Positions 1-10,812 are shown, counted from the stretch's first letter. The stretch: DNA of 64,000 bases from Pantoea sp. SOD02 (GCF_024707505.1 NZ_CP102604.1:1612001-1676000), one strand, 5' to 3'. Translations and numbers: made by a program. The notes: a model not told the origin generated them from the sequence alone.

Positions 1-47
1 TCCTTTAAGATAATCGGGTTTGATCTAAGCACACGAAAGGGGGGGAT

Positions 48-1613
48 GTGCTGAATAATGTGAATAATAAAGTGGGACTGGTAAAGATGCGCTGGGTAGG
101 CGCGGCAGTTCTGCTGGCTATGTATGCCAACAATAGTTGGGCGTTTAACATTGATGATGTTGCAAAACAAGCCAAGGCGTTGGCAGGGAAAAGTTTCGAA
201 GCGCCAAAAAGCAATTTACCCTCTCAGTTTCGTGAAATGAAGTTTGCTGACTATCAGCAGATCCAGTTTAACCACGACAAAGCTTATTGGGGCAAACTGC
301 GCACGCCGTTTAAGCTTGAGTTCTATCATCAGGGCATGTATTTCGATACGCCGGTGAAAATTAACGAAGTGACGGCGTCTTCAGTACGTGAAATTAAATA
401 TAACCCTGACTACTTCAATTTCGGCAACGTAAAACACGATGCTGATTCAGTCAAAAACCTCGGCTTTGCTGGGTTTAAGGTGTTGTATCCTTTAAATAAA
501 AAGGGCAAAGACGACGAGATCACCAGCTTCCTCGGTGCCAGCTATTTCCGTGTGATTGGCGAAGGCCAGGTGTACGGTCTTTCGGCGCGCGGTCTGGCGA
601 TTGACACTGCCTTGCCGTCCGGCGAAGAGTTCCCGCGCTTTAAAGAGTTCTGGATTGAACGTCCAAAACCGCAGGACAAACAGCTGGTGATTTATGCGCT
701 GCTGGATTCACCACGTGCGTCCGGTGCCTATCGCTTCATCATCAAACCGGGCAAAGAATCGACGGTTGATGTGCAATCTAAAGTTTACCTGCGTGATAAC
801 GTCGGCAAACTGGGCGTTGCGCCGTTGACCAGTATGTTCCTGTTTGGTGCTAACCAGCCTTCGCCGGTGACTAACTTCCGTTCAGAGCTGCACGATTCGA
901 ATGGTCTTTCGATTCATGCTGGCAACGGTGAATGGATTTGGCGTCCGCTGAATAACCCGAAACATCTGGCGGTCAGCACCTTTACCGTTGAAAACCCGAA
1001 AGGCTTTGGCCTGCTGCAGCGCACGCGCGATTTCAGCCGCTTCCAGGATCTCGACGATCGCTACGATCTGCGCCCAAGTGGCTGGGTTGAGCCGCAGGGT
1101 GATTGGGGCAAAGGTCGCGTTGAGCTGGTAGAGATTCCAACCGCGGATGAAACCAACGACAACATCGTTGCGTTCTGGACGCCGGAAAAACTGCCTGAGC
1201 CAGGCAAAGAGATGAACTTCCAGTATCGTCTGCACTTCACCCGTGACGAGAATCAGCTGCACTCCGACGATATCGCCTGGGTGAAAGACACGCTGCGCTC
1301 TGCCGGTGATGTGAAGCAGTCGAATCTGGTACGTCAACCTGATGGTTCTATCGCCTTCACCGTGGATTTCGTTGGCAAAGCGATGAGCAAGCTGCCGGAA
1401 GATACGCAAGTGGCACCGCAGGTGAGCGTGGGTAATAACGCTGACGTGGTTGAGCAGAGTGTGCGCTACAACCCGGTGACCAAAGGCTGGCGTCTGGTGT
1501 TGCGTCTGCGTGTGAAAGATAACAAGCAGCCGACTGAGATGCGTGCGGCGCTGGTGAGCGGCGACAAGACATTGACGGAAACCTGGAGCTATCAGCTACC
1601 TGCCAATGAATAA
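48..1613 (+). CDS. opgG: Periplasmic glucan biosynthesis protein OpgG (MdoG)
   Basis: Periplasmic protein needed for osmoregulated periplasmic glucans, acting with OpgH on the beta-1,2-glucan backbone and its beta-1,6 branches. The whole 521-residue product aligns by eye with E. coli OpgG, including the [10 protein letters not shown] and [11 protein letters not shown] segments. A Sec signal peptide runs from about residue 14 to 32 and ends in NSWA before FNID. The chosen start is a GTG with AAGG seven bases upstream. An ATG at 87 (residue 14, MRWVG) is the alternative and gives a more normal signal peptide. The stop overlaps the opgH start by eight bases, so the two are one operon and probably translationally coupled. 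Confidence 0.95.
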   Translation: MLNNVNNKVGLVKMRWVGAAVLLAMYANNSWAFNIDDVAKQAKALAGKSFEAPKSNLPSQFREMKFADYQQIQFNHDKAYWGKLRTPFKLEFYHQGMYFDTPVKINEVTASSVREIKYNPDYFNFGNVKHDADSVKNLGFAGFKVLYPLNKKGKDDEITSFLGASYFRVIGEGQVYGLSARGLAIDTALPSGEEFPRFKEFWIERPKPQDKQLVIYALLDSPRASGAYRFIIKPGKESTVDVQSKVYLRDNVGKLGVAPLTSMFLFGANQPSPVTNFRSELHDSNGLSIHAGNGEWIWRPLNNPKHLAVSTFTVENPKGFGLLQRTRDFSRFQDLDDRYDLRPSGWVEPQGDWGKGRVELVEIPTADETNDNIVAFWTPEKLPEPGKEMNFQYRLHFTRDENQLHSDDIAWVKDTLRSAGDVKQSNLVRQPDGSIAFTVDFVGKAMSKLPEDTQVAPQVSVGNNADVVEQSVRYNPVTKGWRLVLRLRVKDNKQPTEMRAALVSGDKTLTETWSYQLPANE

Positions 1614-4155
1614 ATCGATATTTCTACCTCAATCTTACGTGGAGGCTCTGCCGCTTGATGCGGCAGGGCGCGCCCGTCTGAGCGATTCGCTACAGAATGC
1701 GCAGGCGTTCCACGCTATTCATACGTCGCTGGGGCAGGATAACGCCGCCAGCGAGCGCCCGGATGATGCGCCGCTGAAATCGGTGTCATCCCGTGTGCAA
1801 ATGGCCTGGCCGGACTCACTTGCGGATGGTCAGCAGCTCAGCAAGGATTATCTCGACCGCACCACACTCAAGGCGATGCCGAAAGTGAAGCGTTCGCTGA
1901 TGTTCCCGGAGATCTGGCGTACCAACCCGATTGCGCGCGCCTGGGATTCCCTGCGCGGCCAGAAATCCAATCCGCGTTATGCCACCGTTGAAGAGCAGAA
2001 AACCGAAGATAAGTGGCGCCACGTTGGCTCCATGCGTCGTTATGTGCTGCTGATTCTGACGATTCTGCAGACCGTGGTGGCAACCTGGTACATGAAAACC
2101 ATTCTGCCGTATCAGGGCTGGACGCTGATCGATCCGATCGAGATGTTCAACCAGAACTGGCTGCAGTCGGTTGAGCTGATTCTGCCGTATATCCTGCAGA
2201 CCGGGATTTTGTTCCTGTTCGCCATTCTGTTCTGCTGGGTTTCAGCCGGTTTCTGGACCGCGCTGATGGGCTTCCTGCAGTTGCTGATTGGTCGCGACAA
2301 ATACAGCATTTCGTATTCGACCACCGGCGATGAACCGCTGAATCCGGAACATCGTACTGCGCTGATTATGCCGATCTGTAATGAAGACGTAGAACGTGTG
2401 TTTGCTGGCCTGCGTGCGACCTGGGAATCGGTCAAACGTACGGGCAACGCCGAGCACTTCGACGTCTACATTCTGAGCGACAGCTACGATGCGGATATCG
2501 CCATCGCCGAACAGAAAGCCTGGATGGAGCTGGTACGTGATGTCGGTGGCGCGGGCAAGATTTTCTATCGTCGCCGTCGTCGTCGTGTGAAGCGTAAAAG
2601 CGGCAACATCGATGACTTCTGCCGTCGCTGGGGCAGCAATTACAGCTACATGGTGGTGCTGGACGCCGACAGCGTAATGAGCGGTGAGTGTCTTACCGGC
2701 TTGGTGCGCATGATGGATGCTAACCCGAACGCCGGTATTATCCAGTCTTCGCCAAAAGCATCAGGCATGGATACGCTGTATGCCCGTTGCCAGCAGTTCG
2801 CCACGCGCGTGTACGGTCCGCTCTTCACCGCCGGTCTGCACTTCTGGCAGTTGGGTGAATCACACTATTGGGGCCATAACGCCATCATTCGTGTGCAGCC
2901 GTTTATCGAGCACTGTGCGCTTGCGCCGTTGCCGGGTGAAGGTTCCTTCGCCGGTTCGATCCTGTCGCATGACTTCGTTGAAGCCGCGCTGATGCGTCGT
3001 GCCGGTTGGGGCGTGTGGATCGCCTACGATCTGCCTGGCTCCTATGAAGAACTGCCGCCGAACCTGCTGGATGAGCTGAAGCGTGACCGTCGCTGGTGCC
3101 ATGGTAACCTGATGAACTTCCGTCTGTTCCTGGTAAAAGGGATGCACCCGGTTCACCGTGCGGTGTTCCTGACGGGCGTAATGTCTTATCTCTCTGCTCC
3201 GTTGTGGTTCATGTTCCTTGCGCTGTCTACTGCCTTGCAGGTGGTGCACACGCTGATGGAACCGACCTACTTCCTACAACCACGCCAGCTGTTCCCGGTG
3301 TGGCCGCAGTGGCGTCCGGATCTGGCGATTGCCTTGTTCTCAACCACTTTGGTGCTGTTGTTCCTGCCGAAGCTATTGAGCGTGGTGCTGATTTGGTTCA
3401 AGGGAGCGAAACCTTACGGTGGCGCCATCCGCTTGTTCTTCTCGCTAATTCTGGAAATGCTGTTCTCGGTGCTGCTGGCGCCGGTACGCATGCTGTTCCA
3501 CACCGTGTTCGTGGTCAGTGCATTCCTCGGCTGGGAAGTGGTGTGGAACTCGCCGCAGCGTGATGATGATGCGACGCCGTGGAGCGAAGCTTTCCGTCGT
3601 CATGGTTCACAGATGCTGTTGGGTATCGTGTGGGCAGGCGGAATGGGCTTCCTCGACCTGAACTTCCTGTGGTGGCTGTCGCCGATCGTCTTCTCGCTGA
3701 TCCTGTCTCCGTTTGTGTCGGTGATGTCGAGCCGTGCAACGGTAGGGCAGAAGAGTAAGAACGCCAAACTGTTCCTGATCCCGGAAGAGTATGAGCCACC
3801 AAAAGAGCTGGTCGATACCGATCACTACCTGCAGATCAACCGTCAACGCGCGCTGAAAAATGGCTTTATGCATGCGCTGTTTAACCCGGCGTTTAACGCG
3901 CTGGCGACGGCGATGGCAACATCGCGTCATAAGCAGAGTGATTTGCTGGACCATGCGCGTGACCGTCGTGTCGATCAGGCGTTGAGTGATGCGCCAGAGA
4001 AACTGAACCGCGAGCAGCGTTTGCAGCTGATCAGCGATCCAGTGGTGCTGGCGCGTGTGCACTCACGCCTGTGGGAAAGCGCGGACAAATATCATCAGTG
4101 GGTGGAAAGCTATCAGAAGCTGAAGCTCAATCCAGAGGCGCTGCCACAGCGCTAA
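1606..4155 (+). CDS. opgH: Glucans biosynthesis glucosyltransferase OpgH (MdoH)
   Basis: Inner-membrane family-2 glycosyltransferase that polymerises glucose from UDP-glucose into the linear backbone of osmoregulated periplasmic glucans. The length, 849 residues, matches the enterobacterial family (847 in E. coli). Two membrane segments (about residues 143-163 and 190-215) precede a cytoplasmic catalytic domain with the LDAD motif (D353, D355) and the RDRRW motif (about 493-497) that corresponds to QxxRW. Several hydrophobic segments follow between about 520 and 710. In E. coli OpgH also restrains FtsZ when UDP-glucose is plentiful; that role is known for the family and not visible here. It starts inside the end of opgG and is followed by a clear terminator. 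Confidence 0.96.
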   Translation: MNKSIFLPQSYVEALPLDAAGRARLSDSLQNAQAFHAIHTSLGQDNAASERPDDAPLKSVSSRVQMAWPDSLADGQQLSKDYLDRTTLKAMPKVKRSLMFPEIWRTNPIARAWDSLRGQKSNPRYATVEEQKTEDKWRHVGSMRRYVLLILTILQTVVATWYMKTILPYQGWTLIDPIEMFNQNWLQSVELILPYILQTGILFLFAILFCWVSAGFWTALMGFLQLLIGRDKYSISYSTTGDEPLNPEHRTALIMPICNEDVERVFAGLRATWESVKRTGNAEHFDVYILSDSYDADIAIAEQKAWMELVRDVGGAGKIFYRRRRRRVKRKSGNIDDFCRRWGSNYSYMVVLDADSVMSGECLTGLVRMMDANPNAGIIQSSPKASGMDTLYARCQQFATRVYGPLFTAGLHFWQLGESHYWGHNAIIRVQPFIEHCALAPLPGEGSFAGSILSHDFVEAALMRRAGWGVWIAYDLPGSYEELPPNLLDELKRDRRWCHGNLMNFRLFLVKGMHPVHRAVFLTGVMSYLSAPLWFMFLALSTALQVVHTLMEPTYFLQPRQLFPVWPQWRPDLAIALFSTTLVLLFLPKLLSVVLIWFKGAKPYGGAIRLFFSLILEMLFSVLLAPVRMLFHTVFVVSAFLGWEVVWNSPQRDDDATPWSEAFRRHGSQMLLGIVWAGGMGFLDLNFLWWLSPIVFSLILSPFVSVMSSRATVGQKSKNAKLFLIPEEYEPPKELVDTDHYLQINRQRALKNGFMHALFNPAFNALATAMATSRHKQSDLLDHARDRRVDQALSDAPEKLNREQRLQLISDPVVLARVHSRLWESADKYHQWVESYQKLKLNPEALPQR

Positions 4156-4170
4156 AGATGAGAAAGTGAA

Positions 4171-4196
4171 AAGCGGCAGAGATGCCGCTTTTTTTT
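4171..4196 (+). terminator. Rho-independent terminator of opgGH
   Basis: An eight-base-pair stem (AAGCGGCA / TGCCGCTT) with a GAGA loop is followed by a run of T residues, 16 bases after the opgH stop. Confidence 0.9.
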
Positions 4197-4289
4197 CGCC
4201 CGGAATATGACGCAATCTTTACGCGTCAGGAGTAGGTATTTCACCTCACAGGCAGTTAAACTAACGCCAGTTCATTGTGAGTAAATGTT

Positions 4290-4529
4290 GTGAATTATTT
4301 CCTGAAAATAACCGCGCTTAGCGCCGCCATTCTTCTGCTCACTGGTTGTGGCAGTATCATCAGCCGCACCTTTCCTGGCCAAGGTCACGGCAATCAATAC
4401 TATCCCGGCGTGCAGTGGGACGTTCGTGACGGACCGTGGCGTGTGCTGACCATTCTCGATTTGCCGCTATCGCTGGTCATGGACACGCTGTTACTGCCCG
4501 TGGATGCCAGTCACGGCCCGTACGAATAA
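4290..4529 (+). CDS. yceK: YceK-family outer-membrane lipoprotein
   Basis: Small lipoprotein of 79 residues, the counterpart of E. coli YceK (DUF1375). The first 20 residues form a lipoprotein signal with the lipobox LLTGC, so C20 would be lipidated. The conserved GSIISR, GHGNQYYPG and LPVDASHGPYE segments are present. Its molecular function is not known. Translation begins at GTG; no strong ribosome site is visible, so the start is the one that gives a complete lipoprotein signal. Its 3' end meets mysB tail to tail with six bases between stops. Confidence 0.9.
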   Translation: MNYFLKITALSAAILLLTGCGSIISRTFPGQGHGNQYYPGVQWDVRDGPWRVLTILDLPLSLVMDTLLLPVDASHGPYE

Positions 4530-4535
4530 GCGTTA

Positions 4536-4931
4536 TTACAGATTGTCAGAAGGGCTGTTGTCGTCTTCCCACTCTTGCGCCGCAGCTTCACCCTCTTCAA
4601 GGTCACGCGGAGGTTCCAGCTGGAATTCGCCTTCATCCCATTCGTGCAGCGTATTTTCCGCCTGCCACTCCTGACGTAGTTCGACTTCATCAAAATCGCC
4701 GTCAAAAATGGCCTGCGCGGCTTCTCCGCTGGAGATCGGCAGGCATTCACCCTGGCCATCCTCTTCAGCGAAAAACTCGGCCTGCCACATAATGTCGCCA
4801 TCCTGCATCACATACTTCTGCAGGGCAAACTGGCTGACGCTGGCATCTTCTTCAGCGATCTCAGGTTGGCTGGCAAGGAACTCTTCGCGAGCGGCTTCAA
4901 TGGCTTCTTCAAGGGTGCTAAACAGGCTCAT
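4536..4931 (-). CDS. mysB: Acidic protein MysB (MsyB)
   Basis: Very acidic protein of about 131 residues, matching E. coli MsyB in the TLEEAIEAAREEFLA opening, QKYVMQDGDIMWQAEFFAEE and NTLHEWDEGEFQLEPP. In E. coli, multicopy msyB suppresses secY/secA defects; no enzymatic role is known. The start at 4931 was chosen because GGAG lies six bases ahead and the product then begins MSLFSTLEE like the E. coli protein; in-frame ATGs at 4934 and 4943 are alternatives. The gene has no obvious partner. In E. coli the next gene is mdtG, which is missing here. Confidence 0.9.
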   Translation of the reverse strand: MSLFSTLEEAIEAAREEFLASQPEIAEEDASVSQFALQKYVMQDGDIMWQAEFFAEEDGQGECLPISSGEAAQAIFDGDFDEVELRQEWQAENTLHEWDEGEFQLEPPRDLEEGEAAAQEWEDDNSPSDNL

Positions 4932-5012
4932 CATCAACTCCATGTCTGTAAAAAAGGGATTTCACAGAAGGATAGACGAAAAATCGTGAAGTGCAGGACG
5001 CAAAGGGAATAT

Positions 5013-5049
5013 CGGTTGGGCGGTTGCATGAAATTCAACCGCCCAACCG
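5013..5049 (-). terminator. Strong hairpin at the 3' end of the small hypothetical gene
   Basis: A perfect 14-base-pair inverted repeat (5013-5026 and 5036-5049) with a nine-base loop lies immediately after the stop of the minus-strand gene at 5051. In the minus direction it is followed only by ATATTCCCTTT, so the U-tract is weak. A terminator or RNA-stabilising 3' hairpin is the likeliest role. Confidence 0.6.
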
Positions 5050-5050
5050 G

Positions 5051-5317
5051 TCAGGCTATTTTCTGAGGAAAGTGTAATACCGGACGTACAGATTCATGAA
5101 TAATTGGAGCAGAGTAACGAATACAACATTTAATACAGGGCTTAACCTTTTTGAAATTAATACGAGCGGTTGATAATGCCTGATTTAAGTTATACAGAGT
5201 GCCGATAAAAACCATATCCTCCTTTACGGGTAGCCGTTTGCACTCTTTTCGATGCAGAAGATGATAACCTTCCTGATCGGTACTGATCGTCACGTAGTAG
5301 TAGATGCCTTTATTCAT
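5051..5317 (-). CDS. Hypothetical small cysteine-containing protein
   Basis: Unrecognised protein of 88 residues beginning MNKGIYYYVTIS. It has a pattern of HLLHRKECKRLP followed some 40 residues later by VKPCIKCC, the layout of a small metal-binding domain (one Cys, a helix, then a C-x2-C pair), resembling the shape of Ada-like zinc modules. That is inference only. The frame is open upstream to a TTG at 5431, but the ATG at 5317 was preferred because AGGA lies about ten bases upstream and the extra segment is low quality. Base composition is clearly more AT-rich than its neighbours, suggesting acquisition or relaxed selection. It occupies the place of mdtG in E. coli. Confidence 0.55.
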   Translation of the reverse strand: MNKGIYYYVTISTDQEGYHLLHRKECKRLPVKEDMVFIGTLYNLNQALSTARINFKKVKPCIKCCIRYSAPIIHESVRPVLHFPQKIA

Positions 5318-5875
5318 TTTATGATTGTCCTGAGATATATTTGCTGTGTGTAATCTTTTTATATTTTTTAAAAGTGAACTTAATGTTCTAACTGACATCA
5401 CGAAATTAACTGGATTCGAATTTGCCGACAAATTCCATAAGGATATAAAGACGCGGAATTTTTTCGCAAAAAGGAATATGGGTATTTTTATTAAGACAAT
5501 ACCTTGTTTAGTAAGTTAATTTTACTGCATTGATAAGCGAGGCCGAAGGGTTCAGTAAAATTAAATAGGAATAGCCCTGGATGTTGGGAAAAACAGGTCC
5601 GAAACGGCATATTTTGATTAGTAAATATTTCCGATCAAGCTGCGGCAGAATCAAATACTAGCGCAGTTTTTTGCCGGCGCATTGCCTTGAAAGATTAATT
5701 TCTTGCAAAGATATAGCTAAGAAAGAAGGATTTGATGGGTTAAGAGTGGTGCTAACTGAACAATTAGCCCAAGCTCAAGCTGGACCGATTAGCTGGTTAA
5801 TAACCGGATAAAATCACGTAATAAGGTAAATTTCTGCTGAAGGGCGTGGGGCGCGCAATCATGCCCCACATCACA
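5318..5875. other. AT-rich intergenic region without a convincing gene
   Basis: About 560 bases between the small hypothetical gene and lpxL. No reading frame longer than 60 codons was found on either strand apart from the doubtful extension of the hypothetical gene. The sequence is markedly AT-rich compared with the flanks. It contains a perfect 12-base inverted repeat (5516-5527 and 5553-5564). It presumably holds the promoter of the small minus-strand gene. A GTGGGGC/GCCCCAC hairpin (5846-5869) just after the lpxL stop may end lpxL transcription, but has no U-tract. Confidence 0.6.
5516..5564. repeat. 12-bp inverted repeat in AT-rich spacer
   Basis: Arms TTAATTTTACTG (5516-5527) and CAGTAAAATTAA (5553-5564) are perfectly complementary and enclose 25 bases. 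It may form a hairpin in RNA or act as a protein-binding site; nothing else identifies it. Confidence 0.6.
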
Positions 5876-6799
5876 TTAATAAACCGAAGGCTCACCTTGC
5901 GGACGGGTTTTAAAACGACGATGCAGCCACATATATTGCTCTGGAGCCAGTAACACCGTCTCTTCCACCACTTTATTCATCACTACAGCGGTCTCAAGTT
6001 CTGATTCCAGAGTAAATTTATCACGGATATCAGGCATCATTTTCAGCTCATAGCCGCGTGCGTTTGGCAGACGTCGCGCCAGGAATGGCACCACGCTGGG
6101 ATTTGCCAGACGAATCAACATATGGGTACCGGTGGTTGTCGCCGCGTCCTGAACCGCAAAGAAAGGCGCAAATACGCTGCTGCGCGGGCCATAATCATGA
6201 TCCGGTGCATACCAGATAATGTCGTTGTTCTTCATGGCGCGAATCATGCCTTTCAGATCTTTGCGGTCCAGCATGCTTTTATTGGAACGCATGCGGCCCC
6301 AGGTTTGCAGCCAGTCGATGAGCTTATTGTCGTTCGGACGATACACGCCAATGCCTGGGTTATGCATACCAAATACCCGCGCGCCCAATTCCAGAGTCAG
6401 AAAGTGCATACCAATTAATAATATGCCCCGCTTCTCTGCCAGCGCGTTAGCAACATGTTCCAGGCCGCTGGTGGTGACCCATTTACGGATGCGCCAGTCT
6501 GGCCAGAACCACGCCATGCCGGTTTCAATCAGTCCCATGCCCACCGATTCAAAGTTGTGCTTCACCATCGCGTCGCGTTCATTGGTTGGCATGGTGGGAA
6601 AGCACACTTCCAGATTGCGCTGCGCCACTTCAACACGACGTTTCATGAAACGCATGGCAATGCGACCCAGTCCACAGCCAATGGCATGCAACACCGGATA
6701 GGGCAACAGCACTAACAAGTAGAGAAAACCAATGCCGAGCCAGGTCAGCCAATAGCGTGGATAGAGGAGTTCACGGGTGAGTTTGGGAAGTTGAGTCAT
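5876..6799 (-). CDS. lpxL: Lipid A biosynthesis lauroyl acyltransferase LpxL
   Basis: Inner-membrane acyltransferase that adds the secondary lauroyl chain from lauroyl-ACP to Kdo2-lipid IVA in lipid A synthesis. The product is 307 residues (E. coli LpxL 306) and starts [20 protein letters not shown]. An N-terminal membrane helix covers about residues 17-38. The catalytic HX4E motif is H132-FLTL-E137 within [10 protein letters not shown], and [14 protein letters not shown] and [13 protein letters not shown] are diagnostic of LpxL rather than LpxP or LpxM. The frame is open 20 codons further upstream, but the start was set by homology. It is divergent from trhO, as in E. coli. Confidence 0.95.
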   Translation of the reverse strand: MTQLPKLTRELLYPRYWLTWLGIGFLYLLVLLPYPVLHAIGCGLGRIAMRFMKRRVEVAQRNLEVCFPTMPTNERDAMVKHNFESVGMGLIETGMAWFWPDWRIRKWVTTSGLEHVANALAEKRGILLIGMHFLTLELGARVFGMHNPGIGVYRPNDNKLIDWLQTWGRMRSNKSMLDRKDLKGMIRAMKNNDIIWYAPDHDYGPRSSVFAPFFAVQDAATTTGTHMLIRLANPSVVPFLARRLPNARGYELKMMPDIRDKFTLESELETAVVMNKVVEETVLLAPEQYMWLHRRFKTRPQGEPSVY

Positions 6800-7066
6800 G
6801 GAAATGTCAGTATCCTGCGTCTTATGCCAGAGAGTCCGGTTTCTGTAATTTTTTGTCATTATGCCATTTTTTCATTCTGGCTGAAATCAAGCATAGACCG
6901 TGGACGGCTATCTGGCAGCAGGTATGCGCACGAAAACGCAATTGTGTCGCAGAAATGCGCCTGTAATTGCACTCGTCAGGCTTATCACACCAAAATTTTT
7001 GTATCCGGCAGAATTCGGGTATCATACGCGCGCTAAATTTCTCTGATTGCTAACAGGACGAACACC

Positions 7067-8122
7067 ATGCCAGTGTTACATAACCTTGTTTCCAATAAAG
7101 AGCTGAAGGAACGTATGTTGGCGGAAACCGAACCACGTACCACAGTCTCTTTTTATAAATACTTCCAGATTGCCGATCCTAAAGCCTTCCGTGATGCCCT
7201 TTACGTTGAGTTAACCAAACTCAAGGTGTTTGGTCGCGTCTATGTCGCGCATGAAGGTATCAACGCGCAAATCAGCGTGCCAGCCAGCCGCTACGAAAAA
7301 ATGAAGGCAGCCTTGTATGCCTTTGATGCAGCGCTGAATAACCTGCGCATGAACATTGCGCTGGATGATGACGGTAAATCTTTTTGGGTGCTGCGCCTGA
7401 AAGTGCGTGAGCGCATTGTGGCGGATGGGATTGAAGACAATAGCTTCGATGCCAGCGATGTGGGCGCTTACCTGAAAGCCGCTGACGTTAACGCGATGCT
7501 CGACGATCCGGATGCGCTGTTCGTGGATATGCGTAACCACTACGAATATGAAGTGGGGCGTTTCGATAATGCCATGGAAGTGCCGGCCGATACCTTCCGC
7601 GATCAGCTGCCGATGGCTGTTGATATGCTGCAGGATAAGAAAGATAAAAAGATTGTCATGTACTGCACTGGCGGCATTCGGTGTGAAAAGGCCAGCGCCT
7701 GGATGAAGCACAACGGCTTCAATGATGTTTATCACATTGAAGGTGGGATTATTGAATACACCCGTCGCGCGCGCGAGCAGGGCTTACCGGTGCGTTTCAA
7801 AGGCAAAAACTTTGTCTTTGATGAACGCATGGGCGAACGCATTTCCGACGATATTCTTTCCAGCTGTCATCAGTGCGGCACGCCTTGCGATAGCCACACC
7901 AACTGCATCAATGATGGCTGTCACTTGTTGTTCATTCAGTGCCCAAGCTGTGCTGAAAAGTACAACAACTGCTGCAGCCCAATCTGCATGGAAGAGTCAA
8001 CGTTGTCGCCAGAAGAGCAGCGCGCACGCCGTGCGGGCCGTGAAAATGGCAACAAGGTGTTTAACAAATCACGCGGTTTGCTGAACATGACGATGGCGAT
8101 TCCCGCGCCAGATAAAAAATAA
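7067..8122 (+). CDS. trhO: tRNA uridine(34) hydroxylase TrhO (YceA)
   Basis: Rhodanese-family enzyme that hydroxylates U34 in tRNA, a prephenate-independent, oxygen-dependent route to 5-hydroxyuridine. The 351-residue product has an N-terminal UPF0176 acylphosphatase-like domain (about 20-115), a rhodanese domain with the active loop [10 protein letters not shown] (C200), and a cysteine-rich tail ([16 protein letters not shown]) likely to bind metal. The start ATG follows ACAGGACGAACACC. A weak promoter-like TTGTAT / TATCAT pair lies at 6999-7025. It is monocistronic and ends at a hairpin shared with yceI. Confidence 0.95.
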   Translation: MPVLHNLVSNKELKERMLAETEPRTTVSFYKYFQIADPKAFRDALYVELTKLKVFGRVYVAHEGINAQISVPASRYEKMKAALYAFDAALNNLRMNIALDDDGKSFWVLRLKVRERIVADGIEDNSFDASDVGAYLKAADVNAMLDDPDALFVDMRNHYEYEVGRFDNAMEVPADTFRDQLPMAVDMLQDKKDKKIVMYCTGGIRCEKASAWMKHNGFNDVYHIEGGIIEYTRRAREQGLPVRFKGKNFVFDERMGERISDDILSSCHQCGTPCDSHTNCINDGCHLLFIQCPSCAEKYNNCCSPICMEESTLSPEEQRARRAGRENGNKVFNKSRGLLNMTMAIPAPDKK

Positions 8123-8130
8123 GCGCAAAA

Positions 8131-8158
8131 CAGCCTGAAGTCAGCGGACTTCAGGCTG
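8131..8158. terminator. Hairpin between convergent trhO and yceI
   Basis: A perfect 12-base-pair stem (8131-8142 and 8147-8158) with an AGCG loop lies between the two convergent stops. On the plus side it is followed by CATTTGGTTT, on the minus side by TTTTGCGC, so it probably terminates both genes. Confidence 0.75.
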
Positions 8159-8166
8159 CATTTGGT

Positions 8167-8742
8167 TTACTTACGCACGCCTTCCACCGAAATAATCAGT
8201 TCAGCTTTCTGCGATGCCGGGCCAAGATCTTTGCTGATGTTGAACTCTTTCAGCACGATTTCACCGCTGGCTTCAAATCCTGCACGATAGCCGCCCCACG
8301 GATCTTTGCCTTCTCCCATCAATTTTGCATCCAGCGTCACGGGCTTGGTCACGCCATTCAGCGTCAGGTCGCCAGTGATTTTGTAATCCTTGCCGTCTTT
8401 CTTCACAGCGGTAGAAGCAAAGGTCGCCTGCGGGAACTTACCGGTGTTGAGGAAATCCGCGCTGCGCAGGTGTTTATCACGCTCAGCATGGTTGGTATCG
8501 AGGCTGTTAGTGTTGATGGTCACGTTGACTTTATCTGCTGCAGGATTGGCTTCATCAAACGTGAAGCTGCCGTCAAAATCTTTAAAGGTGCCGTACAACC
8601 AGCTGTAGCCCAGGTGCTGAATGCGGAACTGAACAAACGCGTGCTGGCCTTCCTTATCAAACTTATAGTCAGCTGCGCTGGCCGTCAGGCTGGCGCTCAA
8701 TAAGCCGGCCGCGGCTACGGCCAATAATGTCTTCTTTAGCAT
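8167..8742 (-). CDS. yceI: YceI-family periplasmic lipocalin-like protein
   Basis: Secreted beta-barrel protein of 191 residues; the family binds isoprenoid or fatty-acid-type ligands in the periplasm. The signal peptide covers residues 1-23 with cleavage at TASA before ADYKFD. The family features [16 protein letters not shown], a [21 protein letters not shown] strand and [14 protein letters not shown] are present. The physiological ligand in E. coli is not established. It lies one base downstream of the yceJ stop, so yceJ-yceI are one transcription unit and YceJ may serve as an electron-transfer partner. Confidence 0.94.
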   Translation of the reverse strand: MLKKTLLAVAAAGLLSASLTASAADYKFDKEGQHAFVQFRIQHLGYSWLYGTFKDFDGSFTFDEANPAADKVNVTINTNSLDTNHAERDKHLRSADFLNTGKFPQATFASTAVKKDGKDYKITGDLTLNGVTKPVTLDAKLMGEGKDPWGGYRAGFEASGEIVLKEFNISKDLGPASQKAELIISVEGVRK

Positions 8743-8743
8743 G

Positions 8744-9316
8744 TTACTTTTCCTTTTCAGAGGTTAACGGGATGCGGTAACCCAACATCCTTTTCAGTGT
8801 CACATCACGGTCGATTAAATGGTGTTTCAGGGCTGCCAGCGCGTGCAGTGCAGAGAACAGCACTAAACCCCACGCTAGCCAAAGATGAATGTCACCCGCC
8901 ACATCCGCTTGCTGCGCGGCACCGCTGAATAGAGCGGGAACCTCAAACCAGCCAAATACTGAGATCGGTTTGCCATCGGCGGTGGAGATGAGATAACCGG
9001 TGAACAGCAGCACAATTAGCAAGCCGTATAACATCCAGTGCGCGGCAGTGGCACCGCGCCGAACGGCGGGGGAATAGCTCGACAACGGTTTGGGTGGCGG
9101 TGAAATAATTCGCCAGCCGAGGCGCAGCAGCAGCGCAGCGAACAGCAGGATGCCGATGCCTTTATGAATTTCGGGCGCGTCATGATACCAGCCGTCGTAA
9201 TAACCCAATCCGACCATCCACAAACCCAGCGCAAACATACCGTAAATAGCCAGCGCCATAAGCCAATGCAATAAAATGGAGACAGCGCCGAAATGCTGTG
9301 TGGAATTACGCCACAT
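8744..9316 (-). CDS. yceJ: Cytochrome b561 family protein YceJ
   Basis: Predicted inner-membrane di-heme b-type cytochrome, 190 residues, with four hydrophobic helices and histidines in [37 protein letters not shown] and HLWLAW positions that fit the b561 heme-ligand pattern. [21 protein letters not shown] is typical of the YceJ branch. The start at 9316 has GGA seven bases upstream and aligns with E. coli; the frame continues ten codons upstream to an ATG at 9346. It is the first gene of the yceJ-yceI pair. Confidence 0.92.
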   Translation of the reverse strand: MWRNSTQHFGAVSILLHWLMALAIYGMFALGLWMVGLGYYDGWYHDAPEIHKGIGILLFAALLLRLGWRIISPPPKPLSSYSPAVRRGATAAHWMLYGLLIVLLFTGYLISTADGKPISVFGWFEVPALFSGAAQQADVAGDIHLWLAWGLVLFSALHALAALKHHLIDRDVTLKRMLGYRIPLTSEKEK

Positions 9317-9575
9317 ATGAAGTTCCAGGAATGAAATAAGTGGCAATGAGCATCTACATTTTGCAATGAAAGATCAATTAACCTTACTTTTCTATAAAGT
9401 CGAAAATCATCTTCGGAATAAATGAGGATTTAATTAAAACTCAGTCAGGATAATTGAAGGGATGACTTAAAACATGAGGGCTATTGCGGGGTATTGCATA
9501 TTGACTACACCAAATGCGGCATATCGCTGCATTGAATGTTTATTTAGGTAATTAAATGTCAACTTGCGTCAATCT

Positions 9576-9600
9576 TGCCGGCGCGGAATGAGCGCCGGCA
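9576..9600 (-). terminator. GC-rich hairpin after solA
   Basis: A perfect nine-base-pair stem (TGCCGGCGC, 9576-9584; GCGCCGGCA, 9592-9600) sits nine bases past the solA stop. There is no real U-tract in the minus direction, so termination would be Rho-assisted or weak. The rest of the 9347-9608 spacer is AT-rich and holds the yceJ promoter, which was not resolved. Confidence 0.5.
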
Positions 9601-9608
9601 TCTGCGCA

Positions 9609-10724
9609 TCAGTTAAATCGCGCGAGTGAGAAGGGCTTAATATCGAAAGAGAATGGTTTGTTCTGGGCAAATTCACTGGCAAGTTCACCCAACACGCTGG
9701 CGAATTTGAAACCATGCCCGCTTAAACCGGTGATGATCAGGCGATTTGGCTCACCGGGCAGCGTATCGATTATGAAATCTTCATCCGGCGTATTGTCGTA
9801 GCTGCAGGCTTCGCCATGCAAACAGACGCCCACGCCCGGCAGGAATTTACGCAGGAAGTTAAAGGACTCGTTACCATCCACCGCGATGCTGCCAAAAGGT
9901 TTGCGGTCTGCCGGCGTTTGCATTAATTGGCCGCCATCGTGACGTCCCACTTTCAGCGCATTGTTATCCGCTGGGAAGCCATAGAAGTGGCTGCCATCGC
10001 TCATCTCTACGGTAAAGCCGGGGAATTTGTTGTTCTCGCTGTAGCGACCATCTGCCTGATACCAGGCAAAAACTTTACGCACCGGCGCAACCGGCAGATC
10101 AGCGACCAACTGGCTAACCCATGTTCCGGCGCTGACCAGCAATTTACGCGCGCGGAAAATGCCATCGCTGGTGGTGACCTGCTGCAGATCGCCATCGCGA
10201 CCAATTTCTGTCACCGGACAGTTAAACAGCTGCGCGCAGCCGGCTTGTTCCGCCAGCTGCACCCAGCTGCGCACCGCCTGCTCGCATTTGAGGAAACCGG
10301 AGTTAGGTTCGAACACGCCAATATAGCCATCTGGCACCGTGAACTGCGGCCAGCGCGCGCGCACTTCATCGGCTTGCAGGATTTTCACATCCAGCTGCCA
10401 TGCTTTCGCGCTATCGATGACATTTTGAATAAAGGAGGAGGTAATAGGCGCTAAGTTGAGGATGCCGCTACGATGCATGATGCGCTCGCCGCTCTGGCGT
10501 TCCAGTTCATCCCACAGCGTCTGCGCGCGCAGCACCAGCGGCACGTAGCGTTCACCTTCGCCATAAGCATGCCGAATCAGGCGGGTTTCGCCATGATGCG
10601 TGCCCTGGCTGTGCGGGGGATGGGCGCTATCAATCATCAGTACCGATAAGCCAGCCTGCGTGGCGTAAAACCCGGCTGCTGCGCCTACCGAACCGCTTCC
10701 CACCACAATCAGATCATAAACCAT
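9609..10724 (-). CDS. solA: N-methyl-L-tryptophan oxidase SolA
   Basis: FAD-dependent amine oxidase of the monomeric sarcosine oxidase family that demethylates N-methyl-L-tryptophan and, weakly, sarcosine. The 371-residue product opens with the dinucleotide-binding motif GSGSVG (residues 9-14). The cysteine that carries covalent flavin is C307 in [35 protein letters not shown] and [19 protein letters not shown] match E. coli SolA closely. It stands alone on the minus strand between yceJ and bssS; E. coli yceO is not present. Confidence 0.95.
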   Translation of the reverse strand: MVYDLIVVGSGSVGAAAGFYATQAGLSVLMIDSAHPPHSQGTHHGETRLIRHAYGEGERYVPLVLRAQTLWDELERQSGERIMHRSGILNLAPITSSFIQNVIDSAKAWQLDVKILQADEVRARWPQFTVPDGYIGVFEPNSGFLKCEQAVRSWVQLAEQAGCAQLFNCPVTEIGRDGDLQQVTTSDGIFRARKLLVSAGTWVSQLVADLPVAPVRKVFAWYQADGRYSENNKFPGFTVEMSDGSHFYGFPADNNALKVGRHDGGQLMQTPADRKPFGSIAVDGNESFNFLRKFLPGVGVCLHGEACSYDNTPDEDFIIDTLPGEPNRLIITGLSGHGFKFASVLGELASEFAQNKPFSFDIKPFSLARFN

Positions 10725-10787
10725 AACGACATCACTCCAGCAAAACGGCGAAATTTTTCAATAGCATATCAAAAGAGAGCGCCCATG

Positions 10788-10812
10788 AAAAAGGCACCCT
10801 GTTGGGTGCCCT
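10788..10812 (-). terminator. Terminator of bssS
   Basis: Stem AAGGCACCC (10791-10799) / GGGTGCCCTT with a TGTT loop; in the minus direction it is followed by a T-run (the A-run at 10788-10792). It lies 19 bases past the bssS stop. Confidence 0.85.
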
